Below, one piece after another: positions 15,601 to 22,842 of a DNA stretch of 43,374 nt (the stretch's first letter is position 1; each line of letters begins with the position of its first letter). The stretch lies in contig JADZAF010000277.1 of NCBI GenBank assembly GCA_020852755.1, forward strand, positions 1 to 43,374, written 5' to 3'. The notes below the pieces were generated by a model. That model was not told the origin of the DNA. It was given only the letters and a program-made list of their open reading frames with translations, and made no database searches. Source of the DNA: Bryobacterales bacterium (GTDB lineage: Bacteria; Acidobacteriota; Terriglobia; Bryobacterales; Bryobacteraceae). Both the position numbers and the translations under genes were made by a program.

Positions 15601-17595
15601 TCAGCGCATCAGGTCCCGGACGTAAGGCTCGTCCGGCGCTTCGAAAGGCCGGTAGCGATAATCTCCCTTCAAGGGCCGCACCGCGCCCATCCAATCGGTC
15701 GGATCGGTCCAGATCACGCGCCGCGGGGCGATCGCCAGCACTACGTCCGCGAGATCCCAGCGCAGCGCAAACCCGGGGATGACGGCTTCATGCAAATTGC
15801 GGTGCAGCGGGTTGTCGAAGGCGGACCGCAGGCTGGCCGGGGTCTGATCGATCCAGATCGCCCGCAGGCGCGGGTCGATGGCGGAGGCAAGCAGCAGCCA
15901 GATCCCCGCCACGCCCCGGGCCGCGCCGCTGAGCCGGGCGCCGTCAACCTCCGGGCGTCCGGCCAGAAGGTCTAGGCCCCGGCGGATGTCATGTGCGCGC
16001 ATCCCCGGAAGGTTGCGGCCGGCCAGCCAGGCGCGTGTGGCAGCCAGCCAGTTGCCCAGCATCGGATAGGAGGATGGATGCGGCGTGTCGCGCGGATTCA
16101 AAGCCAGAACCACGTTGCCCCGGCGGGCAAGCCGCACGGCCAGGGGCGACGCCGGGGCGCCGGTTTCCACCACCAGCACGGCGGGCTGCCGGCCTCCAAC
16201 GCGCGGGATCAACAGGGAAGCTTCCAACTCGAGCCCGGGCTCGCTCTCGAAACGGATGCGCTCGGTGATCAGGCCCGCTTCGACCTCCCGCGAGACAACC
16301 CGGGGGGCGAGCGCCGTGTCACCCGCCGGAGCGGCCAGTTCCCGGATGAATTTCACCAGTTCGGCGCGCGTGGAATCCCGCCGCCGGGCCTGCAGGTTCT
16401 CCCGGATCACCTCGTAAATATCCCGCCCCTTGAGGCTGGTGGCCACCTGGCCGGTATCCGTAGCCAGCAGCTCGAAGTCCGGGCTGGTCTCGACGCTCTG
16501 CTCGCGCGGGTCGCCCTTGCCGTCCTTTAGCCAGCGGATCATCCATGCGTACATGGCCTCGCGCACTTCCAGCGGCGTGCCGTGGCCGCCCGGGCCGACG
16601 ACCCAGCCGATCTTATCCTCGGCGCCCCAGATACGGTAGAACCGGCGCGCCTCCTCGTAAACCTGGCGGGCGCCTTCCGGCGTGAAAAAATCTCCCAGCG
16701 TGGAGGTGATCAGCCACGGCTTGGGCGCGAACAACTCGACATAATCCGCCTGGTCCAATCCGGCCGAGAGGAAGTTCGGAAGGCTCTGTTCGGAATCGCC
16801 CACCGGACCGGAAAACAGGACGCGGAAGGAATTCATGTAGCAGGAAGGGACGGCCACCTTGATGCGGGGGTCCAGCGCCGCGATGTAGGTGGTCAGCGTG
16901 CCTCCGCCGGAACAGCCGGTACAGCCGATGCGCTCCGCGTCCACCTCCGGCCGGCTGACGAGGTAATCGAGCGCCCGCCTGGCGTCCCAGATGCGATAGC
17001 GCGCGAAACTCTCGCCGGCCAGAAGGCTTTGGGCCCCGGCCATGAAGTGCTGACTGGTCGAGCCGCCCGCCAGCGAAGCGTTCAGCCGCGGATCGTAGCT
17101 TTGCAGGCGCTCGCCCTGGCCCAGCGGGTCGTAGACCAGCACCACAAAGCCCTTCAGCGCCAGGTTGGCCGCGATCCCCTGGACCGCTGGCTTGCCCTGC
17201 TCCCAGTGGCCCAGCGGCAGCAGCACGGCGGGATGGCGGCCGGACTGCGCCGGACGGTACAGGTTCGCCGTCACGTAGATTCGCGGCAGGCTTTCGAAAA
17301 CGATCTTCTCGACGGCGTAGCTGCCGTGGTCGAGTCTCCCGGTGACCCGCGCGTTCAGCGGACCGCTGTAGTCCGGCAGTCCGCCAATCAGTTCCAGGAT
17401 TGTGGCGCGCACGAACTCCTGGCGCTGCCGGGCATCGGCTTCCGTCCGGACGGAGGCGATGCGCGAGGCGCGCTGGTCGAGGTGCTTCTGCGCGATTCCG
17501 TCGATCCAGCGCAGATAGCGGGTCTGCGGCGTGTCTTCCGCGGCTCCGGCGGCGGCCGCCAGAGCGAACAAGGCAAGGATGCGCATGGATCTCAT
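15601..17595 (-). CDS. secreted tandem alpha/beta-hydrolase (acetyl xylan esterase-like)
   Basis: 664-residue exported esterase-like protein with two alpha/beta-hydrolase halves. After a signal peptide (residues about 4-19), the first half has strands PAVLLPLGHWEQGK, DPLGQGERLQ and the nucleophile elbow GCTGCSGGG (Ser229), then GDFF (Asp302) and GPGGHGTP (His338), giving a complete triad. The second half (about 440-664) keeps the fold (PAVLVVETGAPASPLAVRLARRG) but has SGAARGVAG at the elbow, with no serine, so it is probably inactive. Related acidobacterial proteins are annotated as acetyl xylan esterases; the real substrate is unknown. The ATG overlaps the TGA of the preceding amidohydrolase gene (ATGA type), which implies translational coupling. 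ATG 17586 is an alternative start. Confidence 0.88.
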   Translation of the reverse strand: MRSMRILALFALAAAAGAAEDTPQTRYLRWIDGIAQKHLDQRASRIASVRTEADARQRQEFVRATILELIGGLPDYSGPLNARVTGRLDHGSYAVEKIVFESLPRIYVTANLYRPAQSGRHPAVLLPLGHWEQGKPAVQGIAANLALKGFVVLVYDPLGQGERLQSYDPRLNASLAGGSTSQHFMAGAQSLLAGESFARYRIWDARRALDYLVSRPEVDAERIGCTGCSGGGTLTTYIAALDPRIKVAVPSCYMNSFRVLFSGPVGDSEQSLPNFLSAGLDQADYVELFAPKPWLITSTLGDFFTPEGARQVYEEARRFYRIWGAEDKIGWVVGPGGHGTPLEVREAMYAWMIRWLKDGKGDPREQSVETSPDFELLATDTGQVATSLKGRDIYEVIRENLQARRRDSTRAELVKFIRELAAPAGDTALAPRVVSREVEAGLITERIRFESEPGLELEASLLIPRVGGRQPAVLVVETGAPASPLAVRLARRGNVVLALNPRDTPHPSSYPMLGNWLAATRAWLAGRNLPGMRAHDIRRGLDLLAGRPEVDGARLSGAARGVAGIWLLLASAIDPRLRAIWIDQTPASLRSAFDNPLHRNLHEAVIPGFALRWDLADVVLAIAPRRVIWTDPTDWMGAVRPLKGDYRYRPFEAPDEPYVRDLMR

Positions 17596-18467
17596 TTTCT
17601 CCCCGCCCTGGCCAGCAGGCGGTCGAGGTTGCCGTACAGGATCTTCTCGCGATCGGCGGCGGTCAGGAAGGCGTTGCGCACCCGGGCAATGACGGCCGAA
17701 GGTTCGTTGATCGTGAAGTCGGAGCCGTAGAGCACGCGGTCGGCGCCGATCTCACCCACCGCGCGCTCCAGAATGCCCACCCGCTCGATGCCCGAGCCGG
17801 AGACGTCAATCAGGGTGTTGGGGTGAGCGGCCACGATGGCGATGCGCTCGAAGATGTCCTTGGTGTTGCCGCCGAAATGCGGGAAGACAATCGTGTTGGA
17901 CGGGAAGGTATCGGCCAGGAAGCGCATCTCCGCGGTGTTGGTGTGGATCTGGACCACCAGGTTGAGACGGGCGGCCAGTTCCATCACGCTCTTCCACTCC
18001 GGCGTATCGTAGCGATAGCCGGTCATGTAGTTGCAGAACTCCCCGATCCACAGGAAGCCCAACTGGGTGGCGCACTCCTCGATCTCGCGCAGGGCTTCCT
18101 CGATGCGGAACGGGGTGACGACGCAGCTGGGGCGGAAGCGCCCCCGCCAGCGCTCCGCGTAGCGGGCCACTTCGCGGTTGCCGGCCCGGTAGCTGTCGGG
18201 CTCCCGGGCGGTGTTGCTGCGGGCGGCGGAAATCACGCCTCGCCGGACGCCGCACTTGTCCAGGTAGGCGACGAAGTCCGGCATCGTCTTGGTGATCTGG
18301 TGCCATTGGAACAGTTCGCCGTTCTCGCTGGGCGTGTGGAGATGGGCATCGAAGATCCCACGCCGGGACTCGGCCCGGGCCTCGCGGGACAGCGGACCCT
18401 CGACAAGCAGATCGGCCAGGCTTACCAGGCCGGCCTGAAGAACGCGTCTGCGGCTGGGCCAGGACAT
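17592..18467 (-). CDS. Tat-targeted amidohydrolase (amidohydrolase 2 family)
   Basis: Metal-dependent TIM-barrel hydrolase. The metal site HxH is in GIFDAHLHTPSENGE. Later family marks are LVVQIHTN, TIVFPHFGGN, and a C-terminal ADRVLYGSDFTINEP with the catalytic Asp. The frame is open to 18605, but the Met at 18467 begins a twin-arginine signal (MSWPSRRRVLQAGLVSLADLL), so I choose it (291 residues). The upstream extension has no sensible content. No clear SD is visible. Its stop overlaps the start of the following hydrolase gene by four bases, and an oxidoreductase gene lies upstream on the same strand. Together they suggest a catabolic operon for a sugar- or lignocellulose-derived compound, which is inference. 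Confidence 0.87.
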   Translation of the reverse strand: MSWPSRRRVLQAGLVSLADLLVEGPLSREARAESRRGIFDAHLHTPSENGELFQWHQITKTMPDFVAYLDKCGVRRGVISAARSNTAREPDSYRAGNREVARYAERWRGRFRPSCVVTPFRIEEALREIEECATQLGFLWIGEFCNYMTGYRYDTPEWKSVMELAARLNLVVQIHTNTAEMRFLADTFPSNTIVFPHFGGNTKDIFERIAIVAAHPNTLIDVSGSGIERVGILERAVGEIGADRVLYGSDFTINEPSAVIARVRNAFLTAADREKILYGNLDRLLARAGRK

Positions 18468-18648
18468 ATGCACAGCATGCAGGATGGCATGCGGGAATGC
18501 AAAGCGGCTTCCGATGAGCAGGCTGCCGGCCTGCCGCTGCCGCGCCGCCCGCGCCGCACCGTGGGGCAGGCTGTCAACTCGCGGGCCGACTGGTGATCGG
18601 CCCACGCCGGACCGCAGGCGCCGCGGCTCTTCCCTCCGTCCTTCCGGC

Positions 18649-19818
18649 CTATGCCGACGTGACGCTCGAAAGGGCCGGCACGTCCACCCAGGCCCGCGTG
18701 TCCGAACTCTTCAGCACCGCGTCCAGGATCATCAGCTGGCGCAGGCCGTCCAGGAACTGCGGGTACTGGACCGGCGCTTCCGGATCCGCCACCTTCCTGT
18801 AGAAGCGGCGGAAGTTCTGCTTCTGCGAATCGTCGTAGCCTTCGCTGTGGCCGCCCGGCAGATCGGCGAAGGTCTTGGCATCGCCCGTCAGCAGGGAGGG
18901 ATCCTTCACCACGGTTTGGTTGAAGGTGTTGCGATGACCGATCCAAAGCTCGTCCGGCTTCTCCTGGTTCCAGCGGGCCGAGGCCTTGCTGCCGTACACC
19001 TCGATCTCCAGGCGGTTCTTGTTGCCGGCCGCGACCTGGCTGGCCGTGAACGCGCCGCGGGCCCGGCCGCCCAGGCGGAGCAGCACCGCGCCGAAGTCCT
19101 CGCTCTCAATCGGGACTTCATCGTAATCCTCCGGCGAAAGGAACTTGCCGGTGAAGGTTTCCACCGCGAACTTGGGCTTCTTGCGGGTCTTGTGGAAGGT
19201 CTGGATGTCGGCGCAGACCGAAGTGATACGCAGTCCGGTGACATGCTCGATCATGTCGCACCAGTGCGAGCCGATGTCGGCCATGCAGCGCGAGCGGCCG
19301 CCCTCCTTGGAATCGATGCGCCAGTTCCAGTCCGTATCGTAGAGCAGCCAGTCCTGCGAGTAGGTGCCCTGCACCACCAGGACCTCACCCAGGTCGCCGG
19401 CCTCGATCATGCGGCGCACCTGCTGCACCATGGGATAGCTGCGCAGGTTGTGATTGGTGCAGTTGGCCAGCTTCTTTTCCGTCGCCGTCTCCACCAGCTT
19501 GCGGCCCTCTTCCACGGAGATCGCCAGCGGCTTCTCGCACAACACGTGCTTGCCCGCCGCCATGGCGGCCATGGCCATGGGAAAGTGCATGGCGTTGGGC
19601 GTGCAGACGTGCACCGCTTCGATCCCGGGGTCGGCCAGCAACGCCTGGTAGTCGGTGGTCACGTTTTCGATTCCGGTGTCCGAGGAGAACTTGCGGGCCT
19701 CCTGCTCGTCAATGGCGGCCACACCCGCGATTTCGACGTTGCCCAGGCGGCGAATACCCTCCGTGTGCACCTTGCCCATAAACCCGGTGCCGATAACAGC
19801 CGTCTTGATTTTTCGCAT
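18649..19818 (-). CDS. Gfo/Idh/MocA family oxidoreductase
   Basis: NAD(P)-dependent sugar or inositol oxidoreductase acting in the cytoplasm. The Rossmann motif is VIGTGFMGKVH (Gly10, Gly12, Gly15), followed by VCTPNAMHFPMAMAAMAAGKHVLCEKPLA-type family signatures (the EKP lysine is the usual catalytic residue) and GSHWCDMIEHVTG in the C-terminal domain. The frame runs upstream to 19989, but ATG 19818 has AAGGA about nine bases upstream and starts at the first strand, giving 389 codons. Substrate specificity is not predictable. It may head the minus-strand group with the amidohydrolase and tandem hydrolase, although 181 bp separates it from the next start. Confidence 0.92.
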   Translation of the reverse strand: MRKIKTAVIGTGFMGKVHTEGIRRLGNVEIAGVAAIDEQEARKFSSDTGIENVTTDYQALLADPGIEAVHVCTPNAMHFPMAMAAMAAGKHVLCEKPLAISVEEGRKLVETATEKKLANCTNHNLRSYPMVQQVRRMIEAGDLGEVLVVQGTYSQDWLLYDTDWNWRIDSKEGGRSRCMADIGSHWCDMIEHVTGLRITSVCADIQTFHKTRKKPKFAVETFTGKFLSPEDYDEVPIESEDFGAVLLRLGGRARGAFTASQVAAGNKNRLEIEVYGSKASARWNQEKPDELWIGHRNTFNQTVVKDPSLLTGDAKTFADLPGGHSEGYDDSQKQNFRRFYRKVADPEAPVQYPQFLDGLRQLMILDAVLKSSDTRAWVDVPALSSVTSA

Positions 19819-19892
19819 GACTTTTCCTTCTCGATGGGGCGATGGTATTGAAGGTCTACTGTAACGCAAATGCTGATAAAGTGGTAGTCGAC

Positions 19893-20234
19893 ATGGTGGT
19901 CCGAATTCGCTTCGCCCGGGGGCCCGCGGTGCGCCGGACCGGCGGCAAGAACCGCCGCCTGGCCTGGGCGGCCGGAGCCTTGCTCGCACCCGCGGCGCTG
20001 GCGGCTTTCGTCCTGGCGGTCTGGCGCCTGGCCGCCGATCTGGGCCTGGCCCGGGAGTTCGCCATCCAGGCCGGGCTGCTGTCGCACTGGCAGGTGTGGC
20101 TGGCGCTGGCCGGAGCGCTGCAGTTCGGCGCCTGGCGCCTCAGCCGCTACGGCGTCGTGCTGGAAAGCCAGGCCGCCTTGGAAAGCTCGTCCGCGGAGAA
20201 TCCGGGCGGCGCCTCCGCGCGCGGCCTGCGCTGA
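19893..20234 (+). CDS. small two-helix membrane protein, unknown function
   Basis: 113 residues: a basic N-terminus (RIRFARGPAVRRTGGKNRR), one hydrophobic helix (WAAGALLAPAALAAFVLAVWRL), a second (WQVWLALAGALQFGAWRL) and a polar Ala/Ser-rich tail. I do not recognise a family. The frame opens at 19842, but a -10-like TAAAGT (19877-19882) lies ten bases upstream of ATG 19893, which matches the promoter spacing of neighbouring genes, so 19893 is preferred. No SD is seen. The rhomboid gene follows on the same strand with its own -10-like element. Confidence 0.55.
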   Translation: MVVRIRFARGPAVRRTGGKNRRLAWAAGALLAPAALAAFVLAVWRLAADLGLAREFAIQAGLLSHWQVWLALAGALQFGAWRLSRYGVVLESQAALESSSAENPGGASARGLR

Positions 20235-20276
20235 ATCAGGCTCACCCCTTTTCGAAATCTGGCCTCTTCCGCCTTC

Positions 20277-20285
20277 TGCTATGCT
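20277..20285 (+). promoter_or_regulatory. extended -10 TGCTATGCT of the rhomboid gene
   Basis: TGCTATGCT contains the in-frame ATG at 20281. That ATG therefore lies inside the promoter and cannot be the start; ATG 20311 is 25 bases downstream of the element. Confidence 0.55.
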
Positions 20286-20310
20286 ACGGGTAAGGAATCA
20301 GGGCCTTCCC

Positions 20311-21060
20311 ATGCGCTACGGAACGCGGTACCGGTTTGGCGGCTTCGGCTCGGGCTATTTCCCTTACGCTGTGAAGTGGCTGCTGATCGTCAATATCGCC
20401 CTCTTCGTCCTGTATTTCTTCGCCGTCCGCATGGGTCTCGGTTCCCTGTTCAAGATGTTCGCGCTGACGCCCCGCGCCGTACTGGAGCATTTCGCCGTCT
20501 GGCAGCTGGCGACCTACATGTTCCTGCACGACCCTCTGGGGTTCGGCCACATCCTGTTCAACATGCTGGCCCTGTGGATGTTCGGCGCAGATCTGGAGAA
20601 CACCTGGGGCACCCGGCGTTTCCTCAACTACTACTTTCTCTGCGGCATCGGGGCGGGCATCTGTGACGTGATCGTCAGTTCCCTGGCCGGAGTGATGAGC
20701 ACCAGCACCATCGGCGCATCGGGCGCGATCTACGGGCTGCTGCTGGCCTACGGCGTACTCTACCCCGATCGCACGGTGTTGTTCAGCTTTCTGTTCCCGA
20801 TCAAGGCGAAGTACTTCGTGATGATCATCGGGGCTATCGCCTTCCTCAGTTCCCTCGGGTCGATGGGCAGCGGCGTCAGCCACGTGGCTCACCTGGGCGG
20901 AATGCTGTTCGGCTACATCTACTTGAAAGGCCGCTTCTTCCGCATCGACCTGGGCTACTTCCAGAGGGAGTACCACGCCTGGCGGGTGCGCCGGGCGCGC
21001 CGCAAGTTCGAAGTTTACATGCGCAAGCGCAATTCCCCCCGGGATCCCTGGGTGCAGTAA
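20311..21060 (+). CDS. rhomboid-family intramembrane serine protease
   Basis: Polytopic inner-membrane protease of 249 residues with six predicted helices. Rhomboid landmarks: the first long helix (VKWLLIVNIALFVLYFFA), the L1 region with Arg/Trp (FAVWQLATYMFLHD), HILFNMLALWMFG with His80 and Asn84, the serine in TIGASGAIYG (Ser137), and the catalytic histidine in SHVAHLGGMLFGY (His194). The Ser/His pair is intact, so activity is expected. The C-terminal tail is strongly basic (AWRVRRARRKFEVYMRKR). Substrates are unknown. It precedes the VWFA gene by about 70 bp, which has its own promoter element. Confidence 0.94.
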   Translation: MRYGTRYRFGGFGSGYFPYAVKWLLIVNIALFVLYFFAVRMGLGSLFKMFALTPRAVLEHFAVWQLATYMFLHDPLGFGHILFNMLALWMFGADLENTWGTRRFLNYYFLCGIGAGICDVIVSSLAGVMSTSTIGASGAIYGLLLAYGVLYPDRTVLFSFLFPIKAKYFVMIIGAIAFLSSLGSMGSGVSHVAHLGGMLFGYIYLKGRFFRIDLGYFQREYHAWRVRRARRKFEVYMRKRNSPRDPWVQ

Positions 21061-21105
21061 CACCTCCGGAAGCAACGGCGAAACGGCCGGGCGCGTCCAA
21101 CACTC

Positions 21106-21114
21106 TGGTATAGT
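21106..21114 (+). promoter_or_regulatory. extended -10 TGGTATAGT of the VWFA gene
   Basis: TGGTATAGT ends 18 bases before ATG 21133, with SD-like AGAGGT between. It is one of the best matches to the TGGTAnnnT element. No strong -35 is seen at 17 bp. Confidence 0.6.
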
Positions 21115-21132
21115 CAAGTCAGAGGTATCACC

Positions 21133-22263
21133 ATGCGCAAGTGGGCTGTGGGCGCATTGCTTCTTGCCATCCTGTTCGTCCCGGTGCTTGTCCTCACCGG
21201 GCAGGAAGGGCCCAAGAGAGATGCGGGAGAAACCGTCGCCAGGCCGCGCCGCAAGGGCGAGGCGGCGGAAAAGGAAGAGACCAAGATTCCATCCCGGCTG
21301 GGAAAGAAGAAGGAAACCGATATCCCGGCGGAACTGCCCACCTTCCGAAGCGACATCAGCGTGGTGGAAGTCAATGTCGCGGTTCTGGACAACAAGGGCA
21401 ACTTCATCCCCAACATTCCCAAAGGGAATTTCCGCATCCTGGAGGACGAGGCTCCGCAGCAGATCGCCGATTTCACCATGGGCGAAGCGCCCATGACCGT
21501 GGCCCTGGTGATCGAGTTCAGTAATCTCTTTCAGTACTATTGGGGCGAGACCTGGTATCAGACGCTGACCGCCGCCTACGGCTTCCTCGAGACCCTGAAG
21601 CCGGAAGATTACGTCGCCGTGGTGGCCTACGACATGCGGCCCGAGATTCTGTCCGATTTCTCCACCGACAAGCGCCAGGCGCACGAGGCCATGCAACGGC
21701 TGCGCATCGCGGCTTTTTCCGAGTCCAACCTGTACGATGCCATCACCGACGTGGCCCAGCGCATGTCCGACATCGAGGGGCGCAAGGCCATCGTGCTGAT
21801 CTCCTCCGGGGTGGACACCTTCAGCAAGATCACCTTCGACAAGACCCGCAAGATTCTCCAGAACGCCGGCGTGCCGATCTACGCCATCGGCCTGATGCAG
21901 GCCCTGCGCGAGTGGTATGACGCCCGGGGCTACATGGACTCGATCTCCCGGCTGGACTTCCTGCAGGCTGACAACCAGTTGCGTACTTTCACCCGGGAAA
22001 CCGGCGGTTTCGCCTTCTTTCCCCGCTTCTACGGCGAATTCCCGAGCATTTTCGGCCAGATCTCGCAAGCCCTGCGCAACCAGTACCTGCTGACCTATCA
22101 CCCCACCAACCAGGTGAAGGACGGCAAGTTCCGCAAGATCAAAGTGGAACTGGTGAACCCGGCCAACAACGAGAAGCTGCGCATCGTGGACCAGAAGGGC
22201 AAGCCCATCAAGTACTCGATTATCGCCAAGAACGGCTACACGGCGCCGCGCGAGGTGGAGTAG
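21133..22263 (+). CDS. VWFA-domain protein of the acidobacterial type, exported
   Basis: 376 residues: signal anchor (residues about 5-22), a charged low-complexity linker (26-62, many Lys/Glu/Arg), then the VWFA-related region that recurs in large numbers in Acidobacteria. The domain starts with ISVVEVNVAVLDNKGNFIPNI and FRILEDEAPQQIADF. The position of the MIDAS DxSxS is occupied by VIEFSNLF (Glu128, Ser130), so the metal site is incomplete. Later parts are GRKAIVLISSGVDTFSK and ALRNQYLLTYHPTN, both standard for the family. It is probably a periplasmic adhesion or scaffold protein; no partner is visible. It has its own promoter element and SD. Confidence 0.88.
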   Translation: MRKWAVGALLLAILFVPVLVLTGQEGPKRDAGETVARPRRKGEAAEKEETKIPSRLGKKKETDIPAELPTFRSDISVVEVNVAVLDNKGNFIPNIPKGNFRILEDEAPQQIADFTMGEAPMTVALVIEFSNLFQYYWGETWYQTLTAAYGFLETLKPEDYVAVVAYDMRPEILSDFSTDKRQAHEAMQRLRIAAFSESNLYDAITDVAQRMSDIEGRKAIVLISSGVDTFSKITFDKTRKILQNAGVPIYAIGLMQALREWYDARGYMDSISRLDFLQADNQLRTFTRETGGFAFFPRFYGEFPSIFGQISQALRNQYLLTYHPTNQVKDGKFRKIKVELVNPANNEKLRIVDQKGKPIKYSIIAKNGYTAPREVE

Positions 22264-22344
22264 AGACCGTCCGGCAGGGAAAGCAAAAAGAGTCCGCCGA
22301 GTCAAGAGCAGGATCTTTCGATTCTGCAAGCCGATGCGAACCGA

Positions 22345-22374
22345 TTGACACGTTTCGAGAGCCTCTGTTACCCT
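22345..22374 (+). promoter_or_regulatory. sigma-70-type promoter of the response regulator gene
   Basis: A perfect -35 TTGACA (22345-22350) is followed after 18 bp by TACCCT (22369-22374). ATG 22387 lies 12 bases beyond. The TTG at 22345 could be read as an in-frame start, but it is the -35 box. The transcript would be nearly leaderless. Confidence 0.55.
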
Positions 22375-22386
22375 CGCTCGGTCACC

Positions 22387-22842
22387 ATGAATAATGCTCA
22401 GGCTAGACGTCAGAACCGGACCGCGATTCTGCTTGTGGACGATAACCGAAACGGGCTCTCCGCCCGGCGCGCGGTGCTGGAGGAATTGCAGTACGAAGTG
22501 ACGACCGCCACGAGCGGTGAGGAGGCGTTGAGCCTCTTCTCCGGCCTGCACTTCGACCTGGTGGTGACGGACCACCGGATGCCGCGCATGAGCGGCGTGG
22601 AGCTGACACGGAGGATCAAGGAAGCCCGGCCCTCGACGCCGGTCGTGCTGATTTCCGGTTTTGTGGATTCATTGGGACTGGATGAACGGAATACGGGCGC
22701 GGACGTGGTCATCGCGAAGAGCGCTAACGAGGTCAGATGCCTGATCAGGGCCGTCACCAAATTGCTGGACCGCCACACACCCCGAAAGCAGCCGAAAGCG
22801 CAGAAGGAAACCGGCCGCGCGAAGAGCGCGGGCATTTTCTGA
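22387..22842 (+). CDS. receiver-only response regulator (CheY-like)
   Basis: Single receiver domain with no output domain, 151 residues. Acidic pocket LLVDDN (Asp18, Asp19), phospho-acceptor in VVTDHRMPRMSG (Asp62), switch Ser90 in VVLISG and Lys111 in VIAKSANE are all present, so it should be phosphorylated normally. The C-terminus (about 128-151) is a Lys/Arg-rich tail. No histidine kinase gene is adjacent; the nearest is at 28991-31132. The end of the gene overlaps the open frame of the GH3 gene by about 100 bp. The start is set by the promoter at 22345-22374. Confidence 0.9.
   Translation: MNNAQARRQNRTAILLVDDNRNGLSARRAVLEELQYEVTTATSGEEALSLFSGLHFDLVVTDHRMPRMSGVELTRRIKEARPSTPVVLISGFVDSLGLDERNTGADVVIAKSANEVRCLIRAVTKLLDRHTPRKQPKAQKETGRAKSAGIF

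Noticed and set aside
22345-22386. TTG 22345 as start of the response regulator
   Set aside because: The TTG is the first part of a perfect TTGACA -35 box with a -10 at 22369; ATG 22387 begins just before the receiver fold.
20284-22575. 763-codon open frame on the minus strand
   Set aside because: It covers the rhomboid and VWFA genes in antisense; both of those have complete domains and the antisense product has none.
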